From positions 1 to 26,351 of the IMG/VR virus record IMGVR_UViG_3300023297_000079: a stretch of 26,351 nt of DNA; one strand, written 5' to 3'. This document shows, piece after piece, positions 9,401 through 16,402 of the stretch. A model generated the notes under the pieces. It did no database searches and was not told where the DNA came from. It saw only the letters and a list, made by a program, of their open reading frames with translations. Each line of letters opens with the position of its first letter. Position 1 is the stretch's first letter. The stretch comes from a virus. A program made the translations under genes and the position numbers.

Positions 9401-10200
9401 TTAATTTTTACAATTGGCCAATATGTATCTCCAATACCAGGTGGTAAAAGTATTTTTACTCGTTTCTGAATTGGTTTTGTAAGATAAAAAACTGTCTTTG
9501 ATTCAATTGGGTGTGTAACCTTTTGTACAGCAAACCCAACTTTCATTATCAATTTTTCCAGCTGTTCAGTTGTAAAATACCATATATGCTCTACACCTTT
9601 CCAATGATGTTTTCCTGCTTTATGATAAAATCTTGGAAAGTCAATAATACATTCCCCTTCCTGTGTAGTAACTCTGAACAATTCTTCCACCATCTTAACA
9701 GGATTCAAAACATGCTCCAGAACATCATGGCAAGTTACCACCTCAAAATGATCAGTTGGAAAATTAATATCTTCAAATTGTTGCTTGTAAATGAATTCAT
9801 CTCCATTCTTATAATGATACTGTCCTATTTCACAACCATAGGCCTCAATTCCTCTGCTTCTACACTCGTCTACGAATGCCCCACTACCAGAACCAACATC
9901 CAAAGTTTTCACTCGCTCTGGGATGTTATAAGCATCACAACGCAGGGCTGCTACCTTTCTATCATGCTTGTAATCCTTAATTTCATAGGCCTGCTTAACT
10001 GGTGGATATTCTTTTTTGTAGAAATCAGTGAACCCCTTTTCTGAATTGAATGGTAAATCAATTTGCCTAACCACCCCACACTTCTTACACTCAACAGTAG
10101 TTATGTCCACTGCTTGTTCAATTCCTTTGGTATCCACCTTACAACCTTTTACAATTGTACGATTATGTACTGCAATACTCCCACAAATGCATTTATTCAT
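6421..10200 (-). CDS. Giant multidomain methyltransferase / glycosyltransferase (tandem MT-GT9-like units plus C-terminal GT)
   Basis: This 1259-residue protein starts at ATG 10200, which overlaps the upstream stop by 8 bases. Domains in order: a Cys-rich zinc-ribbon-like N-terminus (CICG near residue 3, CKKCG near 38); SAM methyltransferase 1 at about 90-240 (LDVGSGSGAF, and CHDVLEH near 157); a GT9/heptosyltransferase-like domain at about 245-540 (RVKILLPPGIGDTYW, and later LFGLIRGSEMVVGYPCGLTM); a second methyltransferase-like domain at about 570-705 (LDINSGGGAF); a second GT9-like domain at about 708-1010 (RVKILFPPGIGDCYW, LFGLIRGAEMVYGIPSGLT); a Lys/Pro linker at about 1012-1044; and a C-terminal GT8-like glycosyltransferase with DLD at 1127-1129. 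The second methyltransferase has lost the motif I Gly and the C-H-D-V-L-E-H motif, so it may be inactive. The substrates are unknown. Confidence 0.8.
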   Translation of the reverse strand: MNKCICGSIAVHNRTIVKGCKVDTKGIEQAVDITTVECKKCGVVRQIDLPFNSEKGFTDFYKKEYPPVKQAYEIKDYKHDRKVAALRCDAYNIPERVKTLDVGSGSGAFVDECRSRGIEAYGCEIGQYHYKNGDEFIYKQQFEDINFPTDHFEVVTCHDVLEHVLNPVKMVEELFRVTTQEGECIIDFPRFYHKAGKHHWKGVEHIWYFTTEQLEKLIMKVGFAVQKVTHPIESKTVFYLTKPIQKRVKILLPPGIGDTYWPIVKIKAFLKREKLGVPDICILANEDKKYKTHKRSFPFIEMFPFLNSSNIVAENTTAKKIWQEAYVMRGKTIFKNILGYDYFISYNGVLESGTSMAEVDIDLKCDWFPDRFISLEEDKFKEVSIQKYGKYIIFFFVFRGSFLHWVREFSVDNIITSIKGIVQKTGCTPVFVGADWDKEDTELTRVKNSIPNIVDLTGKTTVAQLFGLIRGSEMVVGYPCGLTMLAAGLKQKVLLIWNDWNRYGFMWNSVPPSVKNKTCFIENTKNLTIDILMQKVEDIYKGTCSAKEYENRMYEYTKEKALNRFKTYNISSNSKVLDINSGGGAFVDICRENKIEAYGCELLPYDFSKNDDYIYHQELEDINFPTDYFDVITCSETFGYKTSPVLFLKEAFRALKQEGKFILHFFKRTSTNVWFYSSAQLGEELKKVGFQVQITTQTKREVIFNLTKPIQKRVKILFPPGIGDCYWEIVKINAFLKQKNLGLPDIHIANRRNRHMNAYNRSVPFIRMFPFLHIKEEILSMRSTQKNELIWREAYHSKGRTIFENILGCDYFVSHNGYLTAGMPLEETDPDLKCEWFPPMFVSLEQEKYKKYCQKQFGKYIVFYYTFIGSNKVLLQKISIKEIKKITNSIVQKTGCTPIFVGGTWNREDKGLMNLISCVPNAINLVGETNLDQLFGLIRGAEMVYGIPSGLTIMSIALKQKTVVLWSDFFHPRFSVNICPPSTLRNTYFPVYTSEYSGTAPLIQLGVDLVKGKKIKVEEVKAKEVPLKLKEQPQPVQPIPNKDSKLVTILCVLKSGGDYTIEYVKRLKNMVDRNTTIPHQFLCLTDLEISSEICDSRKFKANYPGWWGKVELFRSGLINTERAVYFDLDTIILGNIDDLLRVKEDFAALQPWNLNNRLLGICASGLLAWNNGKDYSFIYKKFNIAHTSEYPKGDQQYISQALAKHGERYIPLQNLVSGIYSYKRNCRAQLPQDARIICFHGRPRLTEVIHLSWVKTNWI
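7263..8475 (-). repeat. Tandem intragenic repeat, unit 2 (degenerate methyltransferase + GT9-like)
   Basis: This is the second copy of the block. The GT9-like half stays close to unit 1, with the N-terminal Gly-rich loop and the C-terminal donor-site segment both present. The methyltransferase half has drifted at its SAM-binding motif and lacks the H-D-V-L-E-H segment. The boundaries are approximate. Confidence 0.8.
8670..9906 (-). repeat. Tandem intragenic repeat, unit 1 (methyltransferase + GT9-like)
   Basis: This is the first copy of a duplicated block in the giant gene. Matching landmarks fall about 466-476 residues (about 1.4 kb) apart: L-D-V-G-S-G against L-D-I-N-S-G, KPIQKRVKILLPPGIGD against KPIQKRVKILFPPGIGD, and TGCTPVFVG against TGCTPIFVG. 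The boundaries are approximate and set by those landmarks. Confidence 0.8.
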
Positions 10201-10810
10201 GATAGTATGCCTCCCGTATGGCATTATTTACCTTTTCAAAATATTTATCCATATTCGTATGTAAAACAGCCACTCCATAATGCAGTTTCAATATAGAGCA
10301 AGCCTTGTACTTTTCCATTTTTGATAATTCATTAACAAAACTATATACATCCTGAGCAAAGACATCATCAATAACCAATATATGATCTTTTGGTATTACA
10401 TTTTTTAATGTAGAATATTCCCCTTGTAAATCAACAGCATAATGAGAAGCATCCATAAATACTATTTCTGGCATCTCTTTTGTCCAATGTTTCAACCATG
10501 TATCTTTTGTATTACCTGCTATCAATTTAATCTTATCCACTACACCACATGCTATGATGTTTTTCTCCGGTTCTCCCAAACTATTAGCTGTGTCACCTCT
10601 ATAATCATCCACTGTAACAATCGTTCCTCTCTCAGCTCCTAACGCCATAAATATAGCAGAACAACCAAACCCAGTTCCAAACTCCAATATATGCTTAGGA
10701 TTAATATTTTTTACTAACCAATACAAAAACATCATTGAACCCAAAGTCTGATATTCAGCTTGTTTAACTACCTTTTTAAGATGTGGATTTGTCTTATATA
10801 AATTGATCAT
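10193..10810 (-). CDS. Class I SAM-dependent methyltransferase (Methyltransf_24-like)
   Basis: This 205-residue protein carries motif I EFGTGFG (residues 43-49), a post-I acidic stretch (VTVDDY), the motif VFMDASHYAVDL (about 112-123) and LVIDDVF later, a pattern typical of the Methyltransf_24 / cephalosporin hydroxylase-like group. It probably O-methylates a sugar or small molecule, although a few relatives are hydroxylases. The ATG at 10810 lies 17 bases inside the end of the upstream dehydrogenase gene, and its own stop overlaps the start of the giant transferase within an 8-base ATGAATAA. The fold is well supported; the substrate is unknown. Confidence 0.82.
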   Translation of the reverse strand: MINLYKTNPHLKKVVKQAEYQTLGSMMFLYWLVKNINPKHILEFGTGFGCSAIFMALGAERGTIVTVDDYRGDTANSLGEPEKNIIACGVVDKIKLIAGNTKDTWLKHWTKEMPEIVFMDASHYAVDLQGEYSTLKNVIPKDHILVIDDVFAQDVYSFVNELSKMEKYKACSILKLHYGVAVLHTNMDKYFEKVNNAIREAYYHE

Positions 10811-11450
10811 CTGTAATTATTTTTGTAGGTATTTTATCAATAGTAATTTCTGTAATCTCTGCCCTTGTATAATCTCTACACAAATTCAATATTATTTTTG
10901 CTACATTCAATGGATCAATGTTGTGTTTTGGATCCTTTCCTTTATTTTTTGTCATATCCGTTTCCATAGCCCCAAGAAAAACACTAACTACTCTTACACC
11001 ATCCCTTAAACCATCATACCGTAAAGAATCTGCAAACCCTTTCAATCCAAACTTACTAGCACAATATGCAGACTCACCTGGACTTCCATTCCTCCCTGCT
11101 ACAGAATTAATAAATACAACCGTACCTGCTTTCTTCCTTTGAAATATCGGCCAAACAGCATTTGTAAGATTAATAACAGACAATAAATTTATATCAATAA
11201 CCTCCTTAAATTCAGCTGCTGTCATTTCTGAAAATGGTTTATTTATATAAACACCAGCATTGTTAATAAGAATATCAATGTTATAATCCACCGCCAAAGA
11301 TGCCAAATCTGCTAATGTAGCCCCATCCCTCAAATCACCATCCACTCTACCACGATGAGGCAGCACACTGTATCCAGCCCCTCCAAATACACTGGCAAGA
11401 TGCTTTCCTAATCCTCTACTCGTACCTGTTATTAATACAGCTTTATTCAT
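10794..11450 (-). CDS. Short-chain dehydrogenase/reductase (SDR)
   Basis: This 218-residue classical SDR shows the cofactor loop TGTSRGLG (from residue 9), NNAG (63-66), the catalytic Ser in INSVAG (about 116) and the YCASK catalytic motif (Tyr129, Lys133). It should oxidise or reduce a hydroxyl/keto group using NAD(P). The start was set at ATG 11450, two bases past the upstream stop and preceded by a purine-rich AAAGGAAGGAA; a TTG 24 bases upstream is less likely. It sits between the TPP enzyme and the methyltransferase, which suggests a role in reshaping a small molecule or sugar for the transferases downstream. Confidence 0.88.
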   Translation of the reverse strand: MNKAVLITGTSRGLGKHLASVFGGAGYSVLPHRGRVDGDLRDGATLADLASLAVDYNIDILINNAGVYINKPFSEMTAAEFKEVIDINLLSVINLTNAVWPIFQRKKAGTVVFINSVAGRNGSPGESAYCASKFGLKGFADSLRYDGLRDGVRVVSVFLGAMETDMTKNKGKDPKHNIDPLNVAKIILNLCRDYTRAEITEITIDKIPTKIITDDQFI

Positions 11451-11451
11451 G

Positions 11452-12663
11452 TTAATATAATTCCTTCCTTTCAACTATTAATACAGGACGGGGACTCGTT
11501 AATGCAAAATCATATGACGCTATGATCATCCCTGGTAATATTGGATCATATACTGGAAAAGTAAACATCTTTTTAAACAACTCCGACAGATCAGATGTAT
11601 GAGTATGCCCTGCGTAGAACGGCTTTACAGAGCCTACAACAGCTTTAATTATAATTGGAAACTCATACTCCCCATTTGATAAGAACATGGCTTTATCGGC
11701 TTGATTCACCAGTATATCCAAAGCATTGTAAATAAAGTCATGCCGTTCAAAAAACAATAATGGTCTGTATCCTTCTAAAGACATCCCCAAAGCCAATCCA
11801 GCCATCAAGTTTTCTGCCAATGGTGTTTCCAATCGTTGATCCAATGGAACATCTCCAAATGTTTCGTATCCGTTTCCACAACGAACATTATATCCTACAA
11901 AAATTACCCCTTCCTGAGCTAACTTTTTCATTGAACTACAAACAGCATCCTTATATGTCACTGAACCTAATATAGTATTATTTTTAGGTACTGGTATAAA
12001 CGGGTGTGGTTGTTCCTCAACTATTGCCTCCTTACTAAACTTCAACCATTTACCACTCCCTGTACCTCCATGTGGCCAAGTGGAATGATATCTATACTTT
12101 CGAACATATCCATTTTTTCCTACATAGTATCTATGCGTTAATGATATTCCAGTATGTAAACTTTCCGCCCCCCAACGCTCCTCTTTAGAAGCAATAACCG
12201 AGCGATCGTTGTCTTCTATAACAAATGTACAAGGCAAAGCCTGTGAATTTACATATCTGGCAGCTTCGTAGAAATGTCCTTCATCCTCTGCTCCATCTCC
12301 TACAAAACACCAAACCTTGTTGGTACTTCCTTTTCGTTTCAAAGCCCATGCCACTCCTGCTGCAATACTAACAGTACCAGCAACAATGGAAGAGGCATAA
12401 AAATTCAATTTCCTATCAAATACAAACATACTTTTGCCAGTCAAAATCAATTCTTCCAAACGTTCTGGACTGCCTCCAGCTAATAAGTAATGATAATGTG
12501 AACGGTGTGTACTGAATACATAATCTCCAGGTTGAACCTCCTTAAAAATTTCAATCAGCTCCTCTTCATTTCCACCTGATAAGTGGATCAGATAAGGAAT
12601 TTCACCATTATCAAATCGTTCTGCTATTTTTCTTTCAAAATCAATTAAATCTTGTTTATTCAT
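11452..12663 (-). CDS. Single-chain TPP-dependent E1 dehydrogenase/transketolase-like enzyme (alpha and beta fused, C-terminal domain absent)
   Basis: This 403-residue protein resembles the two subunits of 2-oxoacid dehydrogenase E1 joined in one chain. The N-terminal half is E1-alpha-like, with STHRSHYHYL (51-60) and the thiamine diphosphate motif GDGAEDEG (122-129) ending at Asn152. The C-terminal half from about residue 230 is E1-beta-like: R-x-x-x-TPLAENL places a Glu at 284, where the cofactor-activating glutamate is expected, followed by the phenylalanine-rich segment PLLFFERHDF. It stops after VLIVERKELY, where normal E1-beta continues for about 130 more residues (transketolase C domain). 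No E2 or E3 gene is visible, so a decarboxylase or carboligase role on a sugar precursor is more likely than acyl-CoA formation. It overlaps the upstream gene by 8 bases. Confidence 0.8.
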   Translation of the reverse strand: MNKQDLIDFERKIAERFDNGEIPYLIHLSGGNEEELIEIFKEVQPGDYVFSTHRSHYHYLLAGGSPERLEELILTGKSMFVFDRKLNFYASSIVAGTVSIAAGVAWALKRKGSTNKVWCFVGDGAEDEGHFYEAARYVNSQALPCTFVIEDNDRSVIASKEERWGAESLHTGISLTHRYYVGKNGYVRKYRYHSTWPHGGTGSGKWLKFSKEAIVEEQPHPFIPVPKNNTILGSVTYKDAVCSSMKKLAQEGVIFVGYNVRCGNGYETFGDVPLDQRLETPLAENLMAGLALGMSLEGYRPLLFFERHDFIYNALDILVNQADKAMFLSNGEYEFPIIIKAVVGSVKPFYAGHTHTSDLSELFKKMFTFPVYDPILPGMIIASYDFALTSPRPVLIVERKELY

Positions 12664-13699
12664 GTTGGTTAATGTTTAACAAAACCCTGCCACTGGTTCC
12701 TTTCTTTACTGCTTCCACAGCCAAATTAATCTGGCTTAATGGAAAAGTATGAGTAATAAGAGAATCCAATGCCAATTTTCCTTGTTTATATAATCGTAAA
12801 TATCTTGGTATATCAATAGTTGGATTTGTCAAGCCTCCCTGACTATCCATTAATGTTTTTCCTACATAATGCTGTCCTATTGATGTTAATATTAAATCAT
12901 CTCCTTGTTGTGGTTGCCCTACCAATATCATTTTACCTCTAGAAGCTGTAATCTCATATCCTTTATTAATTACATACGAACTTCCTGTGCAATCTACCAC
13001 AACATCTGCCCCTTGTTTTCCTAAAATTTTAAATACTTCATCAACAAAATCACTTTCCGCTGAATTAATTGCCTGAGTAGCTCCTACAGCTCTTGCCATA
13101 AGTAATTTATTGGAAAATCTATCAATAGCAATAACAGGATTACCTCCTACCATTGCTGCTCCTTGAATTATGTTCAATCCAACTCCACCACAACCAATTA
13201 CCACAATAGATTGTCCAATTTTCAACTTAGCTTCATTGTTAATCAATCCCAAGCCTGTTGTAACTGCGCAACCCATTAATGCTGCAATCTCGGAAGGTAT
13301 ATCGTCATCTATTTTTGTCAAACGATTTTCTGAAATAACTGCATATTCATTGAATGTAGTTATCCATCCACCTCCAACTTCTCCAGCTCTCCATCCATAC
13401 TTTGGAGGAGAGGCCTCAATTCCTGAGCCTTTTCGCCAATGCATTACAACTTTATCACCTTTCTTTACCGTTGTAACACCCGGTCCAGCTTGTTCAACCC
13501 AACCGCCTCCTTCATGTCCCAGTAAATGGGGCAAATACTTGTCTTCACCTTTGGCTCCTGTGATTTCCCTTATTTGAGCTCCACAAATCGTACTACAATC
13601 CACCTTAACGAAAACCTGCCCACATCCCAATTCGTTAGGCATCGTAATATCTTCTACAACCAATGGACTGTTTACCTTTTCTAGTATTGCAGCTTTCAT
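12656..13699 (-). CDS. Zinc-type medium-chain alcohol dehydrogenase
   Basis: This 347-residue MDR-family oxidoreductase has the catalytic zinc ligands Cys39, His62-Glu63 (GHEGGG) and Cys144, and a Rossmann loop GCGGVG (169-174). The acidic Asp193 after the second strand suggests NAD rather than NADP. The structural zinc lobe is absent: where four spaced cysteines normally occur (about residues 85-118), the sequence has none. It probably oxidises or reduces a polyol or sugar alcohol. It overlaps the DUF115-like gene by 4 bases and the TPP enzyme gene by 8, so the three are translated together. Confidence 0.88.
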   Translation of the reverse strand: MKAAILEKVNSPLVVEDITMPNELGCGQVFVKVDCSTICGAQIREITGAKGEDKYLPHLLGHEGGGWVEQAGPGVTTVKKGDKVVMHWRKGSGIEASPPKYGWRAGEVGGGWITTFNEYAVISENRLTKIDDDIPSEIAALMGCAVTTGLGLINNEAKLKIGQSIVVIGCGGVGLNIIQGAAMVGGNPVIAIDRFSNKLLMARAVGATQAINSAESDFVDEVFKILGKQGADVVVDCTGSSYVINKGYEITASRGKMILVGQPQQGDDLILTSIGQHYVGKTLMDSQGGLTNPTIDIPRYLRLYKQGKLALDSLITHTFPLSQINLAVEAVKKGTSGRVLLNINQHE

Positions 13700-14394
13700 A
13701 ATAATGATTTTACTGTAACTTTTTCAAATTCTGTAATTGTACTATCCGGACAAGCATTTATAATTGTTAATCCTCTTTTCTTTGCATCCCTGGCAATCAA
13801 CGAAAATCCACTTTTATGTCTATCAAAAGTAACTTTCATTTTCTTCTCATCCTTCCTATCAAACGTCCCATACAACCCATGCCAATGTTGTCGTAAATCT
13901 ACATCCCATGTCATATCAAACCCAACCAATACAATCCGTTTCACCCCTGTATGAGCTGCTATACTAATTGCAGCCGCTCCACTATTACCATTCCAACATA
14001 CTTTACCACTATCTGGACTAATTCCCTTTCCATACTTCTTATTCCGTGATAAATACTTAATCCTTTCCGCTACATACTTCTCACCACTAGGATGACAGGT
14101 TAATTTCAATCCTGGAAACTCTGCTACTTGTTCTCTGTTCTTTAAAAACCATCCTTTATCCCCGTAAAACATTATATCAATCCAGTCACCAATTAAAAAA
14201 GCTGTATTAACTCCAATAACATGCTTCTTATGTATTCCCTTCATGTAAGGAGAATAGGCGCTTGGAGTAAGTTCTTTGGTCAACACCTGTTGAATAACTT
14301 TTTCAGGTACTCCAAATTGCCTCGGCATTGACGGGCCACCTCCAATAATCCAGCATTCCCCTCCTTCCCAAATATTTGGGACTTTCCAGGGCAT
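13696..14394 (-). CDS. MptE/DUF115-like protein (possible sugar-nucleotide or pterin pyrophosphokinase fold)
   Basis: This 232-residue protein has CWIIGGGPSM (14-23), VIGVNTAFL, the segment DIMFYGDKGWF, and GNSGAAAISIAAHTG followed by RIVLVGFDM, a pattern found in DUF115 / 6-hydroxymethylpterin diphosphokinase MptE-like proteins. Members occur in surface glycan loci and in phage genomes near glycan enzymes; some relatives are linked to flagellar or surface glycosylation. The exact reaction is unknown here. The start forms a TAATG overlap with the upstream small gene, which ties it to the capsid-proximal operon. Confidence 0.7.
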   Translation of the reverse strand: MPWKVPNIWEGGECWIIGGGPSMPRQFGVPEKVIQQVLTKELTPSAYSPYMKGIHKKHVIGVNTAFLIGDWIDIMFYGDKGWFLKNREQVAEFPGLKLTCHPSGEKYVAERIKYLSRNKKYGKGISPDSGKVCWNGNSGAAAISIAAHTGVKRIVLVGFDMTWDVDLRQHWHGLYGTFDRKDEKKMKVTFDRHKSGFSLIARDAKKRGLTIINACPDSTITEFEKVTVKSLL

Positions 14395-14723
14395 TACTCC
14401 AATGTCTTTATAAATTCAAGAGCTTTTGTCATTCCTGGAAGTGCTTTTTCATTCACCTTTTTACCTTGTCCATCCTCCACATCATACCAATTCGAGGTTC
14501 CTCTCTTCTTTGCTGTATAAGCTAAAGGAGATGCCTTAGGTATATCTTCTGTTTCATCAATCTCTTCAAGCGGCAATACAATATCCCGAAATCCTTGTGG
14601 AATCTCATGTGGATAGGCTTGAAACTTCTGATTTTGTTTGATAACCCTATTCCCCATACGGAAACTTCCGCCACCCTTCTTTATCCACCAAATTTTATCC
14701 TTATTTGTTTTTGTTCTTTTCAT
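14394..14723 (-). CDS. Small conserved-looking phage protein downstream of capsid gene
   Basis: This 109-residue protein begins with a very basic stretch (MKRTKTNKDK), then KKGGGSFRMGNRVIKQNQKF and PHEIPQGFRDIVLPL, and ends with a region around NWYDVEDGQGKKVNEKAL. I recall similar GGGSFR-type small proteins beside capsid genes in other phages, but I know no assigned function. It could be a minor head or neck component. It has no clear Shine-Dalgarno sequence. It begins after a 41-base gap that contains a perfect palindrome, so it may be the first gene of a separately controlled segment. Confidence 0.7.
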   Translation of the reverse strand: MKRTKTNKDKIWWIKKGGGSFRMGNRVIKQNQKFQAYPHEIPQGFRDIVLPLEEIDETEDIPKASPLAYTAKKRGTSNWYDVEDGQGKKVNEKALPGMTKALEFIKTLE

Positions 14724-14739
14724 AATAAATTATATTAAA

Positions 14740-14751
14740 AATCACGTGATT
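14740..14751. repeat. 12-base perfect palindrome downstream of the capsid gene
   Basis: AATCACGTGATT is its own reverse complement. It lies in the short AT-rich gap (14724-14764) between the capsid stop and the next start. With no loop and no following T-tract it is not a standard terminator. It looks more like a binding site for a dimeric protein, or it may be chance. Confidence 0.45.
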
Positions 14752-14764
14752 AGTGAATTATTAA

Positions 14765-15865
14765 TTATGCTGATAAGTGAGTGATTCCACTATTACCATC
14801 CTTATCAGAACGAATCTGAGGAACCTGAATAGTTAAAACCTTGTACTTAGTAACAAACTTACCTTCTTCTTGCCACTGAACATTGGTTACACCCATACCT
14901 CTAACCAAACGAACAACATCGCTAGTCATCTGCACTAGCAATACATTGTTAGCAGTCAAAGTATCCACAATCTTAATTCCTTTGATATTAGCTATCTTCA
15001 AAATACGCTCTCTGATAGTAGTACCCGGAGTATCCTCGGCATAATCCATATCCAATATAGTCTCATAAGCTGTAGGAATATACAACATATACGGTCCGTA
15101 ATGCCTAGCATCAATACTAGCCTGTTTCATTGACCGGACATCTTCCAAAATATCAGCAGCAGACTTTGCGGCTGCATCCCAATTCGTGGTCAATGCCACT
15201 GGATTCCTGTCTGCATGGTTGACATAACTGTATATTGTACCTCCACCAAAAGCGTATGTTTCATTGGTAAACAACATTGTTTCCATCTTCTCATTCACCT
15301 TCCGGACAGCTCTTTCCATTGAAGTAACATCCAACGGATTGCCTAAACTACGACTAGCAGCCAATACCCTAGCGTTGATTTCATAATCAACATGGATAAT
15401 TGGAATTGGTAAGTAGTTAGTTCCGTAAGTTGGCCGATCACCTACACTGCGAGTTATCCCGTCCATCGTCAAATCAGCTTCAAATGCATCACTTACATCA
15501 TGGTATTCTAATACGGTTGTTCCCATAGCATTACCTAAAGTATATACCAATCCGTTATCAACCAAATCCTGAACACCACCTAAACGTTGTCTGGAAATTT
15601 CCAGTAAAGCTTCATCCAACTGTTTCCACTCATCCCTGCGGAGAGTTCCGTTGGTTTGTAATCCTAAAGACCGGGCGGAAGCTGTTACCCAGCTTTCTTT
15701 TTTATTAACATCCCCACCTCTATACACAGTCATATACGTCTGATTATCTTTCGTACTGACAAACGGGCGCATTGTCCCGATATTCAATCTACCTTCCTGA
15801 GCCATTAAAGCAGCGATTTCTCCCTGTCCTCCATTTGCTCCAATAATATCTATATTTGCTTTCAT
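14765..15865 (-). CDS. Major capsid protein (HK97 fold, linocin/encapsulin- or DUF2184-like)
   Basis: This 366-residue protein is placed after the protease/scaffold and decoration-like genes. It contains LDEALLEISRQRLGGVQDLV (N-terminal arm and helix), a PIPIIHVDYEINARVL segment followed by MERAVRKVNEKMETMLFTN (the long spine helix of HK97-fold proteins), and GPYMLYIPTAYE in the P/A-domain region. This pattern resembles encapsulin-like major capsid proteins. The start has a strong AGGAGG (15874-15879) eight bases upstream, as expected for the most abundant structural protein. The N-terminus looks short (no separate delta domain), consistent with scaffold supplied by the upstream gene. Confidence 0.9.
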   Translation of the reverse strand: MKANIDIIGANGGQGEIAALMAQEGRLNIGTMRPFVSTKDNQTYMTVYRGGDVNKKESWVTASARSLGLQTNGTLRRDEWKQLDEALLEISRQRLGGVQDLVDNGLVYTLGNAMGTTVLEYHDVSDAFEADLTMDGITRSVGDRPTYGTNYLPIPIIHVDYEINARVLAASRSLGNPLDVTSMERAVRKVNEKMETMLFTNETYAFGGGTIYSYVNHADRNPVALTTNWDAAAKSAADILEDVRSMKQASIDARHYGPYMLYIPTAYETILDMDYAEDTPGTTIRERILKIANIKGIKIVDTLTANNVLLVQMTSDVVRLVRGMGVTNVQWQEEGKFVTKYKVLTIQVPQIRSDKDGNSGITHLSA

Positions 15866-15887
15866 TTATTTTTCCTCCTTTCTATTT

Positions 15888-16385
15888 TTAAACGATTCTT
15901 ACTTTAATTCTCCTGGCAGCTCCAATAGGTGCTTCACTTGAATTCATACTCGATGCTGCTCCAGCTGCAACTGCTTCCAGTGCCTGAGCCACGATTTGAT
16001 TGGTGTAACTTGTGGAAGCCTCACCAGACGAAGCTGTATCAGCTGCATGAAGTTGTAAAAACCCTACTCCATTACTTTCCAAAAAGTCTCCAATAGCAAT
16101 ATTAGTTCCATCTTCTACAATAGCATACACTATATCACCTCTGTTAGGTATCCAAACTTGTACAAGTGTACTTACTGCATATTGATCAGTGATTTCCTTA
16201 CCTTGCAGTTCATCTTCCAAGGCAAACATTGGTATTGCATTTCCACCTTCAGTGCTATGTGCTTGAACATAACCAGCAGTGGCGTTCAATTCCAATAACA
16301 TACCCGGAGTAATAGCTACGGCTGTCGATAAGATTTCCTCAATGACATTCGAATACTTTTTAAGCTTAATTGTGTTATATGACAT
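15888..16385 (-). CDS. Capsid decoration / stabilisation-like protein
   Basis: This 165-residue, beta-rich protein lies between scaffold and capsid genes. It has alternating strands in a small-barrel style (AITPGMLLELNATAGYVQAH, VQVWIPNRGDIVYAIV, AIGDFLESNGVGFLQLH) and ends in basic RRIKVRIV. Proteins in this slot are usually head decoration or capsid-stabilising proteins. The call depends on position and fold-like pattern. Expression should be high: AGGAGG at 16393-16398, seven bases from the ATG. Confidence 0.7.
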   Translation of the reverse strand: MSYNTIKLKKYSNVIEEILSTAVAITPGMLLELNATAGYVQAHSTEGGNAIPMFALEDELQGKEITDQYAVSTLVQVWIPNRGDIVYAIVEDGTNIAIGDFLESNGVGFLQLHAADTASSGEASTSYTNQIVAQALEAVAAGAASSMNSSEAPIGAARRIKVRIV

Positions 16386-16402
16386 TTGTTTTCCTCCTTT
16401 CC

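Noticed and set aside
8513-10044. Two plus-strand open frames of 177 codons each (8513-9046 and 9511-10044)
   Set aside because: Both are antisense to the repeated units of the giant transferase. Their similar length reflects the AT-rich repeated coding strand, not real genes.
13170-13577. Plus-strand open frame of 135 codons
   Set aside because: Antisense to the alcohol dehydrogenase, whose motifs are unambiguous.
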